NCBI GenBank assembly: GCA_009786295.1
Contig: WQTN01000124.1
Span: 1 to 15,180, forward strand
Length of the DNA stretch: 15,180 bases
Direction of reading: 5' to 3'
DNA from: Methanomassiliicoccaceae archaeon
GTDB taxonomy: Archaea > Thermoplasmatota > Thermoplasmata > Methanomassiliicoccales > Methanomethylophilaceae
Part shown: piece after piece, positions 1-7,100 of the stretch
Position numbering within the stretch: position 1 is the first letter of the stretch
How the letters are laid out: each line of letters begins with the position of its first letter
Notes under the pieces: model-generated
The model's input: the letters and a program-made list of their open reading frames with translations, nothing else
The model's database searches: none
Told to the model about the DNA's origin: nothing
Program-made: the position numbers and the translations under genes

Positions 1-199
1 CAAAGGAGTGGAGTTCGTGGATACACAGGTAATAGATGGCACCGTCAACGCATTGTCGTCAGCGGTCGCAGGGAGCGGAGATTCGATCAGCAAAGTGCAG
101 ACAGGAAATGTACGCGACTATGCGTCGGTCGTTGTGATCGGGGTAGTCGTACTTTTTGCTGTGATGCTTGCGCTGTTCTATTTCATGGGAGGTATGTAA
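1..199 (+). CDS. fpoL: FpoL/NuoL-type complex I antiporter-like subunit, C-terminal end (5' truncated)
   Basis: The reading frame is open from the left edge of the window and ends at TAA 197-199, so this is the tail of a longer gene. It encodes about 65 residues. The visible segment has the usual NuoL/FpoL ending: an amphipathic stretch with VIDGTVNAL, then the QTGNVRDYA motif, then one hydrophobic helix (VVVIGVVVLFAVMLALFYF). In the family this is the last transmembrane helix of the largest proton-pumping subunit, following the long lateral helix. A GTG at position 8 could be mistaken for a start, but the frame continues upstream and the homology begins before it. fpoM follows after one base, which confirms the complex I context. 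The call rests on a short stretch plus its neighbours. Other MrpA/NuoL-like subunits are possible but less likely beside M and N. Confidence 0.82.
   Translation, partial: KGVEFVDTQVIDGTVNALSSAVAGSGDSISKVQTGNVRDYASVVVIGVVVLFAVMLALFYFMGGM
188..193 (+). promoter_or_regulatory. Shine-Dalgarno site of fpoM
   Basis: GGAGGT lies inside the last codons of fpoL, seven bases before ATG 201. It matches the archaeal 16S anti-SD exactly. It selects ATG 201 over the in-frame ATG at 168, which would add eleven residues unlike any NuoM N-terminus. Confidence 0.75.
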
Positions 200-200
200 G

Positions 201-1718
201 ATGTTCTTTGAATTCCCATTCGAAATACCGTATCTCCTGACGTTGCTGCTGATCCTGCCGCTTATAGGAGCGATCGCAACGCTCGCAATGGGCGGAAAGA
301 GGCAAAAATACGCCAAATATGTCGCAGGAGCGTTCTCTGGTATCACCATGGTGCTTTCCGCAGTGCTGCTGTTCATTCCAGATCTGGCGGTGTATAATGA
401 AAGCTATCCTTGGATAGAGACCGCTGGCATAAGGATGTCATACATCCTGACAGTGGACGGACTGAGCATCCTGATGGTATTCCTGACGGGCGTACTGGTC
501 TTCCTCTCTACTGTATTCTCGGCCCGTGAGCACGACAAACCCCACTATTTCTTTGCCCTTATACTGGCAATGGAAGTGGGGCTGATGGGCGTGTACATGG
601 CGGGAGATTACTTCCTGTTCTACATTATGTGGGAAGTGACCCTGATACCCATGTATTTCCTGATATCGTGGTTCGGAGGCCCGAGGAGACACTATGCGGC
701 GATCAAGTTCTTCATCTACACGCACGTGGCAAGCCTGGTCATGCTGATCGGCATATTCGCCATCGTGTTCGGAGCGGCAGGCGGAGGCATCGCGGACTTC
801 TCCTTCGAGGCGGTCCTCGCGGGAAGCGCAGCGTTAAGCAGCACTTTCCAGACATTGGTGTTCGGGCTGCTGTTCTTCGGCTTCGCAGTGAAGATGCCGA
901 TAGTGCCGTTCCATACATGGCTTCCGGATGCGCACACTGAGGCGCCGACAGCAGGCTCGGTCCTGCTGGCCGGCGTAATGCTGAAAATGGGATCGTACGG
1001 TATCATAAGGGTCTGTCTGGAAGTGCTTCCGGAAGGTGCGCAGGCATGGCAGACGACAATGATATTCATCGGTATCCTTGCGATGATATACGGCGCATAT
1101 GCCTGCATCGCTCAGAGGGACCTCAAGAAAATGGTCGCGTTCTCATCCATCAGCCACATGGGTATGGTGATGATCTCCATGGCCTGTCTTTCCGACATCG
1201 GGATACAGTTCGCGGTCTTCCAGATGTTCGCGCACGGGTTGATATCCGCGGTGCTGTTCATGGTCGCGGGAGCTACCGGCCACAGCATCGGAACGAGAGA
1301 GATACCGCTTCTTGGAGGCCTTGCAGGCAAGGTGCCTGTGCTCGCGGCATTCATGATGTTCGGCTTCCTGGCATCCCTGGGGCTTCCCGGCCTTGTAGGA
1401 TTCTGGGCAGAGTTCGGAATAATATTCTCATTCTATGAGTATTCGGTATCGGTCGACATGATATGGCTGATCGCTTTCTGTCTGATCTCTTTGCTGCTGA
1501 CCGCAGGTTATTATCTGTGGGCGATGCAGAGAAGCATGTTCGGAAGGCTTACCGACAGGATCGACCTCTCGCATATACATGACCTGAGCAGGCCGGAAGT
1601 GATAGCACTGGGAGCAACCTGCGCACTGATTGCGCTGTTCGGACTATGGCCCGATCTGGCTCTCAGCTTCATTAAAGAATATGCTTCATCCCTAGCTTTG
1701 TCTCTGGGGGTGATCTGA
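201..1718 (+). CDS. fpoM: FpoM/NuoM-type proton-translocating subunit of F420H2 dehydrogenase-like complex
   Basis: A 505-residue polytopic membrane protein of the usual NuoM length, with about 14 hydrophobic helices. It is one of the three antiporter-like subunits that couple electron transfer to proton export in complex I and its archaeal F420H2 dehydrogenase relative. The charged residues of the proton channel are all present: Glu145 in MWEVTLIPMY (E. coli NuoM Glu144), Lys231 in FAVKMPIVPFHTWLPDAH (Lys234), Lys262 in MLKMGSYG (Lys265) and Glu404 in GFWAEFG (Glu407). The LPDAHTEAPTAGSVLLAG signature follows Lys231. The start was set at ATG 201 by the SD site. It sits one base after fpoL and directly abuts fpoN, so the three are surely cotranscribed. 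FpoM rather than generic NuoM is inferred from the archaeal context; the electron-input subunits lie outside the window. Confidence 0.9.
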   Translation: MFFEFPFEIPYLLTLLLILPLIGAIATLAMGGKRQKYAKYVAGAFSGITMVLSAVLLFIPDLAVYNESYPWIETAGIRMSYILTVDGLSILMVFLTGVLVFLSTVFSAREHDKPHYFFALILAMEVGLMGVYMAGDYFLFYIMWEVTLIPMYFLISWFGGPRRHYAAIKFFIYTHVASLVMLIGIFAIVFGAAGGGIADFSFEAVLAGSAALSSTFQTLVFGLLFFGFAVKMPIVPFHTWLPDAHTEAPTAGSVLLAGVMLKMGSYGIIRVCLEVLPEGAQAWQTTMIFIGILAMIYGAYACIAQRDLKKMVAFSSISHMGMVMISMACLSDIGIQFAVFQMFAHGLISAVLFMVAGATGHSIGTREIPLLGGLAGKVPVLAAFMMFGFLASLGLPGLVGFWAEFGIIFSFYEYSVSVDMIWLIAFCLISLLLTAGYYLWAMQRSMFGRLTDRIDLSHIHDLSRPEVIALGATCALIALFGLWPDLALSFIKEYASSLALSLGVI

Positions 1719-3224
1719 GTGTTCGACATTTCAATAATAACAACACTGTTCAGTGAGTTCACTCCATTGGCACCGATGATAGTCATGCTGATAGGCTCAT
1801 TGCTACTGCCTGCGGTGTTCTTTGCTGCTAAAAGAAGGAACGCTGTCACGGCCGTGGCGTGTGCGGTAATAGCGATATCGATGTTCCTCAACATCATGAT
1901 GATGGTCGAGGGATATCAGGGCGATTATGCAGGTGTGTTCACATATGATGCCTTTGCAGGTGTTATGATACTGCTGTTCCAGATCGTGGCGTTCTTAACC
2001 GCCATGGTGTCCGTATCAAGCTCTGAGACGACGAGGGCGCACTATGGTGCGTTCAACTCTTTGCTGCTTGCGGCAACGGTCGGTATGATGTTCGTCGCGA
2101 CCGCAAATGATCTGATAACGATCTTCCTCGGAGTTGAGCTGGTAAGCATAACATCCTATGCTCTGGTCGCGATGAAGAGGAAAGATCCGAGGGCGGCAGA
2201 GGCTGCTGTCAAGTATGTGATCATCGGCGGGCTGTCGACGGCATTGACCGTATATGGTCTGTCATTGCTCTACGGAGTGGCAGGCACCACCAACATACCT
2301 GATATCGCGGCAGCGCTCTCTACACAGGACTTCAGCTGGGCGTTCGGTATTGCCCTGATCACCATGATCGCAGGCTACGGTTTCAAGATCGCGGCGGTCC
2401 CGTTCCATATGTGGGCCCCCGATGTGTATGAGGGAGCTGCAACACCGGTATCGATGTTCTTGGGCACGGGATCCAAGAAAGTAGGGTTCGTCGCGCTGTT
2501 CAAGATCTTCATCGTGATATTCGTTGCGGCAAGCGCAACGGCAGCATTCGCCACAGAGGAAGTGCAGTACATCTTCGCGATAATCGCGGCGATAACGATG
2601 ACGGTAGGCAACGTGGTAGCGATATCTCAGAACAACATCAAGAGAATGCTCGCATACTCAAGTATCGCGCAGGCAGGTTACATCCTGATCGTGATGGCTG
2701 TGATGACGGAATATGCGCTTGCGTCCGGTATGTTCCATATGTTCACGCATGTGTTCATGAAAGGCGGAGCTTTCCTCGTCGTCGGTGCGCTGATATCCGT
2801 CGGCATCGGAGAGAAGATATCGGACTATCGCGGCCTTGCCAAGAGAGCTCCGTTCCTCGCATTCGCTATGCTGCTGTTCCTGTTCGCTTTGGCAGGAATA
2901 CCGCCGTTGGCAGGATTCACGTCAAAACTGTTCCTGTTCTCGTCGGCGATATACGACGGCGGCGTGGCCGGCGGCGTGATGACCCAGTGGATATGGCTTG
3001 CTTTCATAGCGATACTGAACTCCGCGATCTCCCTGTTCTATTATACAAGGGTGGTAAAGGCCATGCTTATTGAGAAAGGGGAGACCACAGAGAGGATCAA
3101 GGTCCCGAAGACATTCACCGCGGCCATACTGATATGCGTCGTGTTTGTGATCCTGCTTGGTATATTCCCGCAGCTCATAATGGACTTCTGCGCGGATGCG
3201 GCGTCGGCGCTGTTCGGCACCTGA
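1719..3224 (+). CDS. fpoN: FpoN/NuoN-type proton-translocating subunit of F420H2 dehydrogenase-like complex
   Basis: A 501-residue polytopic membrane protein, the third antiporter-like pump subunit and normally the last gene of the operon. Key residues are visible: Glu140 in LGVELVSITSYALVA (E. coli NuoN Glu133), Lys223 in GYGFKIAAVPFHMWAPDVYEG (Lys217), Lys254 in GSKKVGF (Lys247) and Lys403 in GFTSKLFLFSSA. Lysine at the last site is typical of NuoN, where NuoM has Glu, which separates this gene from its neighbour. Translation starts at GTG 1719, directly after the fpoM stop. A strong SD (GGGGGTGAT, 1706-1714) four bases upstream supports this rare start. A T-rich terminator follows the stop, so the operon ends here. 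The partner electron acceptor in the membrane cannot be read from this gene. Confidence 0.9.
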   Translation: MFDISIITTLFSEFTPLAPMIVMLIGSLLLPAVFFAAKRRNAVTAVACAVIAISMFLNIMMMVEGYQGDYAGVFTYDAFAGVMILLFQIVAFLTAMVSVSSSETTRAHYGAFNSLLLAATVGMMFVATANDLITIFLGVELVSITSYALVAMKRKDPRAAEAAVKYVIIGGLSTALTVYGLSLLYGVAGTTNIPDIAAALSTQDFSWAFGIALITMIAGYGFKIAAVPFHMWAPDVYEGAATPVSMFLGTGSKKVGFVALFKIFIVIFVAASATAAFATEEVQYIFAIIAAITMTVGNVVAISQNNIKRMLAYSSIAQAGYILIVMAVMTEYALASGMFHMFTHVFMKGGAFLVVGALISVGIGEKISDYRGLAKRAPFLAFAMLLFLFALAGIPPLAGFTSKLFLFSSAIYDGGVAGGVMTQWIWLAFIAILNSAISLFYYTRVVKAMLIEKGETTERIKVPKTFTAAILICVVFVILLGIFPQLIMDFCADAASALFGT

Positions 3225-3245
3225 ACAAACTTCTTCCAAATCCCA

Positions 3246-3256
3246 TTTTTATTTAT
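3246..3256 (+). terminator. T-rich terminator after fpoN
   Basis: TTTTTATTTAT lies 21 bases after the fpoN stop, in a 104-bp gap. Oligo-T without a hairpin is the normal archaeal termination signal. It separates the fpo operon from the lipid genes, which appear to have their own promoter. Confidence 0.55.
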
Positions 3257-3291
3257 CATCTGACGGTGCAGCCGGCGGCAGCCTAGTATTA

Positions 3292-3307
3292 GAAAACAGT
3301 TAAGTAG
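3292..3307 (+). promoter_or_regulatory. BRE/TATA-like promoter of the prenyl synthase
   Basis: A purine-rich GAAAA (BRE-like) precedes TTAAGTAG (3300-3307), whose centre lies about 26 bases before ATG 3329. No Shine-Dalgarno site precedes that ATG. Together these suggest a leaderless transcript. The TATA match is imperfect. Confidence 0.5.
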
Positions 3308-3328
3308 ATTCTTAACATCCCCGAACCA

Positions 3329-4294
3329 ATGGATGTGCCTTGGTATTCTTACATCTCTGATGACTTGGAGAAAGTAGAGAAGCTTATGATGGATACCTTG
3401 AGGTCAAGCAACCAAGAACTCACCGAGATATGCAGGTATGTCATCGGGTCGAACGGTAAAAGAATAAGGCCGTCAATCTGTCTTCTTTCGCACTATGCAT
3501 GCGGAGGGAAGGATCATAAAAAAGTCATAGATGTCGCAGCGGCCATCGAGATGATACACAGTGCCACACTTATTCACGATGATATCAATGACAGGGGCGA
3601 GCTAAGAAGAGGGGCGAAGGCTGCATACAAGAAATATTCCATAGGAAAATCGATCGTCGCAGGCGATTTTATGTTCGCTCTCGGCTACAGGCTCATCGGT
3701 TCGGCATCCACTGAGGTAGTTGATTACATAGTGGACGCATCAGCCGCAATGGGCGCAGGAGAATTCGACCAGAAGGAGTTCGAACACAATATTGAGGTGT
3801 CCGAAGAGGACTACATGAAAATAATCGAAGGGAAAACTGCAAGGCTGATAGAATGCGGTGCGAAGATAGGGGCGTTCCTTTCGGGCGCCGACGGCGAGAC
3901 CATAAACGCTGTGGGAGAGTTCGCCCTTCAGACAGGCATAGCATTCCAGATTGTAGATGATGTGCTGGATGTGGTCGGCGATGAAAAGACCACCGGGAAA
4001 AGAACGGGAAGCGACATCATGGAAGGGAAGCCGACTCTCCCAACGATATACGCTATGCAGGACCCGGTGCACGGAAATGCAATAAGAGAAGTTTTCAGGA
4101 AAAAAGAGCCGGAATGGTCGGAAGTGTTAGACGCGATAGCTCTGATCAAAAAGACCGATGCGGTATCAAGATGTCTGGCGAAATCGAAGAAGATTGCAGA
4201 AAACTCGAAAGGTTCACTCAGCATCCTTGAGGATTCGCCATGCAAAAGGTCCATGATCGGCCTTTCAGATTATATTGTCAACCGCAACAGGTGA
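3329..4294 (+). CDS. Polyprenyl diphosphate synthase (GGPP synthase type, chain length uncertain)
   Basis: A 321-residue all-helical trans-prenyltransferase that condenses isopentenyl diphosphate onto allylic primers. Visible motifs are GKRIRP (43-48, diphosphate binding), the first aspartate-rich motif DDIND (84-88), GKT (168-170) and the second motif DDVLD (210-214), followed by GSDIMEGKPTLP. In archaea this family normally makes geranylgeranyl diphosphate for ether lipids, and the geranylgeranyl reductase five bases downstream fits that. However, the fifth residue before the first motif is Ala79 (HSATLIHDD). Archaeal GGPP synthases typically have a bulky aromatic there, and small residues occur in enzymes making longer chains. 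EGKxTLP is also typical of long-chain synthases. The gene follows fpoN but appears to have its own promoter. Family assignment is firm; the product length is not. Confidence 0.9.
   Translation: MDVPWYSYISDDLEKVEKLMMDTLRSSNQELTEICRYVIGSNGKRIRPSICLLSHYACGGKDHKKVIDVAAAIEMIHSATLIHDDINDRGELRRGAKAAYKKYSIGKSIVAGDFMFALGYRLIGSASTEVVDYIVDASAAMGAGEFDQKEFEHNIEVSEEDYMKIIEGKTARLIECGAKIGAFLSGADGETINAVGEFALQTGIAFQIVDDVLDVVGDEKTTGKRTGSDIMEGKPTLPTIYAMQDPVHGNAIREVFRKKEPEWSEVLDAIALIKKTDAVSRCLAKSKKIAENSKGSLSILEDSPCKRSMIGLSDYIVNRNR
4289..4294 (+). promoter_or_regulatory. Shine-Dalgarno site of the geranylgeranyl reductase
   Basis: AGGTGA overlaps the stop codon of the upstream gene and ends five bases before ATG 4300. 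It favours that start over the in-frame ATGs at 4240 (overlapping the upstream gene) and 4312 (too distant). Confidence 0.6.
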
Positions 4295-4299
4295 GACAG

Positions 4300-5394
4300 A
4301 TGCCGGATCAGATGAGAACGGACATCCTTGTCGTAGGTTCGGGACCCGCCGGAGGGACGGCTGCCAGATATGCGGCGGCAAAAGGAGCGAAGGTCACGAT
4401 AATAGAGAGAAGGCCGGAGGTCGGCGTCCCGGTAAGATGCGGCGAGCTGATCCCTTCGAACGAGGAGATCATGAACATGTTCCCTAATGTGGGGGACATA
4501 ACGCCTCTGTTCGATATCCCGAAGCACCTGAAACAGAGGGACATCAAAGGAATAAAGCTCACTGACCCCAAAGGAAAAGAGAGGCTCATTGACTTCTCCG
4601 GATATACCACGGACAGAGATAGATTCGATAAATATCTCGTATCCGAGGCGGAGAAGGAAGGCGCGGAACTGATAACCGGCTGTCTTTTCATAAAGACTGA
4701 TAAGGGAAAGGCCATCACCTCCTTGGGCGAGATAGAATATAAAGTATTGATTGGCGCGGACGGCCCGGGATCAAGGGTCGCAAAGGCTCTGGGTCTTCCG
4801 AAGAACAACGAACCGTACCCCGCGGTGACCGCTCAGGCGAAAGGGGATTTTGAACCTTATGTCAAGATGTTCTTCGGAGGGATAGCACCCGGAGCATACA
4901 GCTGGATAATCCCAAAGAAGGGGCAGGCGAATGTAGGTGTCGGGTTTTCGCCGAAATTCGCAGACGGTACGCTTAGCGGATATTTTGAGAAGTTCAGAGA
5001 GAAGCATGATCTGGAGATCATGACAAGATTGGAGGGCAAATACGTCCCCAGCGAGGGGATGCTGTCAAAGCTTGTATCGGGCAACGGCATGCTCGTTGGA
5101 GACTCCGCAGGACAGGTCATATCCGTGAACGGCGGAGGGTTGCCGCTCGCACTTATCGCCGGCAAGGTGTGCGGAGAGGTTGCAGGAGACAACATTACCG
5201 ACGGCCGCAGCCTGACCGATTATCAGAAAGACTGCGAGAGGATATTCCGCAGGCCTTTGAAGACAGCTGCCAATAATAAAAAGCTTGCAGATACGTTGGC
5301 ATTCGGTTCCGACAGAAGGACGGAGATATGCATGAGCCTCCTAGGCGCAAGGCGCATGGGCAATCTCATCAGATGCAAACGCATCTTTCCGTGA
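4300..5394 (+). CDS. Geranylgeranyl reductase family FAD-dependent oxidoreductase
   Basis: A 364-residue flavoprotein that hydrogenates the geranylgeranyl chains of archaeal lipids to saturated phytanyl chains. The N-terminal Rossmann fold is clear: ILVVGSGPAGGTAA (9-22) and Glu36 ending the second strand for the FAD ribose. Next comes the conserved VRCGE motif with Cys47, matching the active-site cysteine known in Thermoplasma acidophilum GGR. Further on are GADGPGSRVAKALG, the family motif YSWIIPKKGQANVGVG, and the FAD motif GDSAGQVISVNGGG. It lacks much of the C-terminal extension seen in longer members. It forms a two-gene unit with the prenyl synthase and ends exactly where nob1 ends on the other strand. 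Related reductases also act on quinone side chains, so the precise substrate (archaeol or a carrier tail) is inferred. Confidence 0.88.
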   Translation: MPDQMRTDILVVGSGPAGGTAARYAAAKGAKVTIIERRPEVGVPVRCGELIPSNEEIMNMFPNVGDITPLFDIPKHLKQRDIKGIKLTDPKGKERLIDFSGYTTDRDRFDKYLVSEAEKEGAELITGCLFIKTDKGKAITSLGEIEYKVLIGADGPGSRVAKALGLPKNNEPYPAVTAQAKGDFEPYVKMFFGGIAPGAYSWIIPKKGQANVGVGFSPKFADGTLSGYFEKFREKHDLEIMTRLEGKYVPSEGMLSKLVSGNGMLVGDSAGQVISVNGGGLPLALIAGKVCGEVAGDNITDGRSLTDYQKDCERIFRRPLKTAANNKKLADTLAFGSDRRTEICMSLLGARRMGNLIRCKRIFP

Positions 5395-5397
5395 TCA
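5392..5397 (+). other. Shared palindrome TGATCA holding both convergent stop codons
   Basis: TGATCA gives TGA for the + strand reductase (5392-5394) and TGA for the - strand nob1 (5395-5397). No base separates the genes, so any transcription termination must happen inside the opposing gene. The + strand beyond the stop begins TCATTTCTTCC, weakly T-rich. Confidence 0.9.
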
Positions 5398-5853
5398 TTT
5401 CTTCCTGTGCGCTTTCATGCCGGAACCGCATATCGGGCACTCGTCGGCCTTTTCCTTGAACCACTTCCCGCATCCCACGCACCGGTAGTTCCATTTCTCC
5501 ACCTTTTTTATTGCGGCCATCCCGACAGGCCTGAAAGGGATCCCCATTATGCGGGACACGTTTTGAATGGAGTAATCGTCAGTGAGTATCGTCCCTCCTG
5601 TGTCCATCGCAAGTGCCAGCACAGTAATATCAACGGGAGACAGCCTTCCGAAGTCGCCGCTTTTCTTAGCGGCTTCGGACACCTTTTCGACAGAGGCCTT
5701 GGTGCAGTCGGATGTTCTCAGAAGGTCTCCCCAAAGATCAAGCCTTTTGTCATCGTATCTGGCAAGCTCATCGATCACTCCCGGAGGACAAAGGAACTCT
5801 TCGTCGGGCAATCCCTCCATCGAAAAAAGCGCCGAACTGTCAAGGATGAGCAT
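5395..5853 (-). CDS. nob1: Nob1 endoribonuclease (16S rRNA 3'-end maturation)
   Basis: A 152-residue protein, a normal length for archaeal Nob1. The family cleaves the pre-16S rRNA at the mature 3' end (site D). An N-terminal PIN domain carries acidic residues Asp5 (LILDSSAL), Glu29 (GVIDEL), Asp75 (LSPVDITVLALA) and Asp92/Asp93 (ILTDDYSIQNV), which form the metal-binding catalytic site. A zinc ribbon follows with Cys125-x2-Cys128 and Cys139-x2-Cys142, ending in a basic tail. The ATG is the only reasonable start in frame. A TATA-like box 27 bases upstream suggests a leaderless transcript. The gene is monocistronic and faces the lipid genes. PIN plus C-terminal zinc ribbon is specific enough that a toxin PIN protein is unlikely. 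Confidence 0.92.
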   Translation of the reverse strand: MLILDSSALFSMEGLPDEEFLCPPGVIDELARYDDKRLDLWGDLLRTSDCTKASVEKVSEAAKKSGDFGRLSPVDITVLALAMDTGGTILTDDYSIQNVSRIMGIPFRPVGMAAIKKVEKWNYRCVGCGKWFKEKADECPICGSGMKAHRKK

Positions 5854-5876
5854 GCCATTGGCATATGCCGAGGAAG

Positions 5877-5890
5877 TTATTTACTTTCCT
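5877..5890 (-). promoter_or_regulatory. Promoter of nob1
   Basis: Read on the - strand, AGGAAAG (BRE-like) runs into TAAATAA (5883-5877). The TATA centre is about 27 bases from the nob1 ATG at 5853 and there is no Shine-Dalgarno site, consistent with leaderless transcription. Confidence 0.55.
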
Positions 5891-5949
5891 AAGAAAGCGA
5901 AAAAACATGGCAGGAAAGAAGATGCCGATTTGTAAATATTTTTTACTAA

Positions 5950-5960
5950 AGCTTATACAG
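5950..5960 (+). promoter_or_regulatory. Candidate promoter of the carS-pyrE-udg-HAD unit
   Basis: CTTATAC within an AT-rich stretch is centred about 34 bases before ATG 5990, predicting a very short leader of about 8 bases. A second AT-rich segment (TAAATATTTTTTA, 5933-5945) is an alternative. The 136-bp gap between nob1 and carS holds these divergent promoters and nothing else recognisable. Confidence 0.4.
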
Positions 5961-5989
5961 TAAGTCCGCAATCCGCATCGAGAGATCAG

Positions 5990-6562
5990 ATGGATGCCGT
6001 CGATATTGTTCTGATAATGTTCACTGGCCTGTGGCTGTTCATACCAGCAATGCTTCCCAATTCAGCGGCGGCGATGTTCGGCGGCGGGCCGAAGATCGAT
6101 TTCGGGAAGTCGTGGAGAGGCAGGAGGATATTCGGCGACGGGAAGTCGTGGAGAGGCCTGTTCGGAGGAGGTCTCGCAGGCGTAGCCGTCGGGCTGGTCC
6201 TGATAGGCATATCGTCCATTTGGGATTCGGAAAACTTCTGGGGCTTCGGGCCGTTTTGGAGTAACATCGGGATCCTGTTCTGCCTTTCTTTCGGAGCGAT
6301 ACTCGGGGACCTCATGGGAGCTTTCATAAAGAGGAGGCTGGGGATGGAAAGGGGTCAGAAAGCACCGATACTGGATCAGTACGACTTCGTTTTCGGGGCA
6401 TTCCTGATGACTTCGATCTTCTTCCCGCACTGGGTGTACTCCACGTTTGTGGAAGGATGGCACATAGCAGCATTGTTTTTCATACTGGCACTGATGTTCA
6501 TTATACACAGAGGCGTTAATATTATAGGATATAAACTTGGTATCAAGAAGGAACCGTGGTAA
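5990..6562 (+). CDS. carS: CDP-archaeol synthase (CarS)
   Basis: A 190-residue integral membrane enzyme that transfers CMP from CTP to digeranylgeranylglyceryl phosphate, giving CDP-archaeol for polar head-group attachment. It has an N-terminal helix, then the cytoplasmic motif KIDFGK...RRIFGDGKSWRGLFGG (35-60). The signature GDLMGAFIKRRLG (106-118) and the conserved APILDQYDF (125-133) follow, with hydrophobic helices around them. These are hallmarks of the archaeal CarS family, distantly related to bacterial CdsA. The length matches family members. Its stop is four bases before pyrE, making an operon whose second gene supplies the pyrimidine nucleotide pool. A 19-bp exact repeat duplicates GKSWRG inside the loop motif. 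Confidence 0.92.
   Translation: MDAVDIVLIMFTGLWLFIPAMLPNSAAAMFGGGPKIDFGKSWRGRRIFGDGKSWRGLFGGGLAGVAVGLVLIGISSIWDSENFWGFGPFWSNIGILFCLSFGAILGDLMGAFIKRRLGMERGQKAPILDQYDFVFGAFLMTSIFFPHWVYSTFVEGWHIAALFFILALMFIIHRGVNIIGYKLGIKKEPW
6103..6157 (+). repeat. Exact 19-bp direct repeat inside carS
   Basis: CGGGAAGTCGTGGAGAGGC occurs at 6103-6121 and again at 6139-6157, 36 bases apart, so both copies are in frame and encode GKSWRG (residues 39-44 and 51-56). The second copy is the conserved family motif. The first sits where relatives have a variable segment. Confidence 0.85.
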
Positions 6563-6566
6563 AAAG

Positions 6567-7100
6567 ATGAGCGAGATTTCAAAAGCATTGGAGGAATGCG
6601 GCGCGCTTCAGTTCGGAGAATTCACGCTGGCATCCGGAGCGAAAAGCGGTTACTACATAAACATAAAGAAAGCGAGCACCAACCCAAGAGTTCTATATCT
6701 GATCTCCCAGCTCATGGCAGAGAGGATACAGACGGAGAACATACGTCCAAACAGGATAGCGGGGATAGTTCTCGGGTCCATACCTCTGGCGGCAGCGCTG
6801 TCCATGGCAACAGGAATTCCATACGTCATGGTCAGACAGGAGCAGAAGGATCACGGCACAAGAGGGATGATCGAAGGAGACCTGAATCCCGGAGACAAGG
6901 TGCTTGTGGTAGAAGATGTGATAACGACAGCAGGCTCCAGCATGAAGGCCATCTCTATACTGAGGGAGAGCGGCGCGGTCGTCAGCGAGTTAATATCGGT
7001 CGTGGACAGAGAAGGCGGCGGAAAGGAGAACCTCGCAGGGATCGGCGTTTCTCTGATGTCTCTGATCAAAGGCTCAGAACTTGTGAAGGATAAAAAATGA
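6567..7100 (+). CDS. pyrE: Orotate phosphoribosyltransferase (PyrE)
   Basis: A 177-residue type I phosphoribosyltransferase that makes orotidine 5'-phosphate from orotate and PRPP in UMP synthesis. The PRPP loop VLVVEDVITTAGS (112-124) has the acidic pair Glu116-Asp117. The flexible catalytic loop RQEQKDHGTRGMIEG (90-104) carries Lys94 and His96. The N-terminal FGEFTLASGAKSGYYINIK is the orotate-binding segment typical of PyrE rather than of adenine or GfcR-type relatives. ATG 6567 is used because it follows the carS stop by four bases; an in-frame TTG at 6537 lies inside carS. The SD is weak. The stop overlaps the next start as ATGA. Confidence 0.93.
   Translation: MSEISKALEECGALQFGEFTLASGAKSGYYINIKKASTNPRVLYLISQLMAERIQTENIRPNRIAGIVLGSIPLAAALSMATGIPYVMVRQEQKDHGTRGMIEGDLNPGDKVLVVEDVITTAGSSMKAISILRESGAVVSELISVVDREGGGKENLAGIGVSLMSLIKGSELVKDKK

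Noticed and set aside
168..200. Upstream ATG at 168 as the start of fpoM
   Set aside because: It overlaps the fpoL membrane helix in another frame, and a consensus SD points to ATG 201, which gives the normal NuoM N-terminus.
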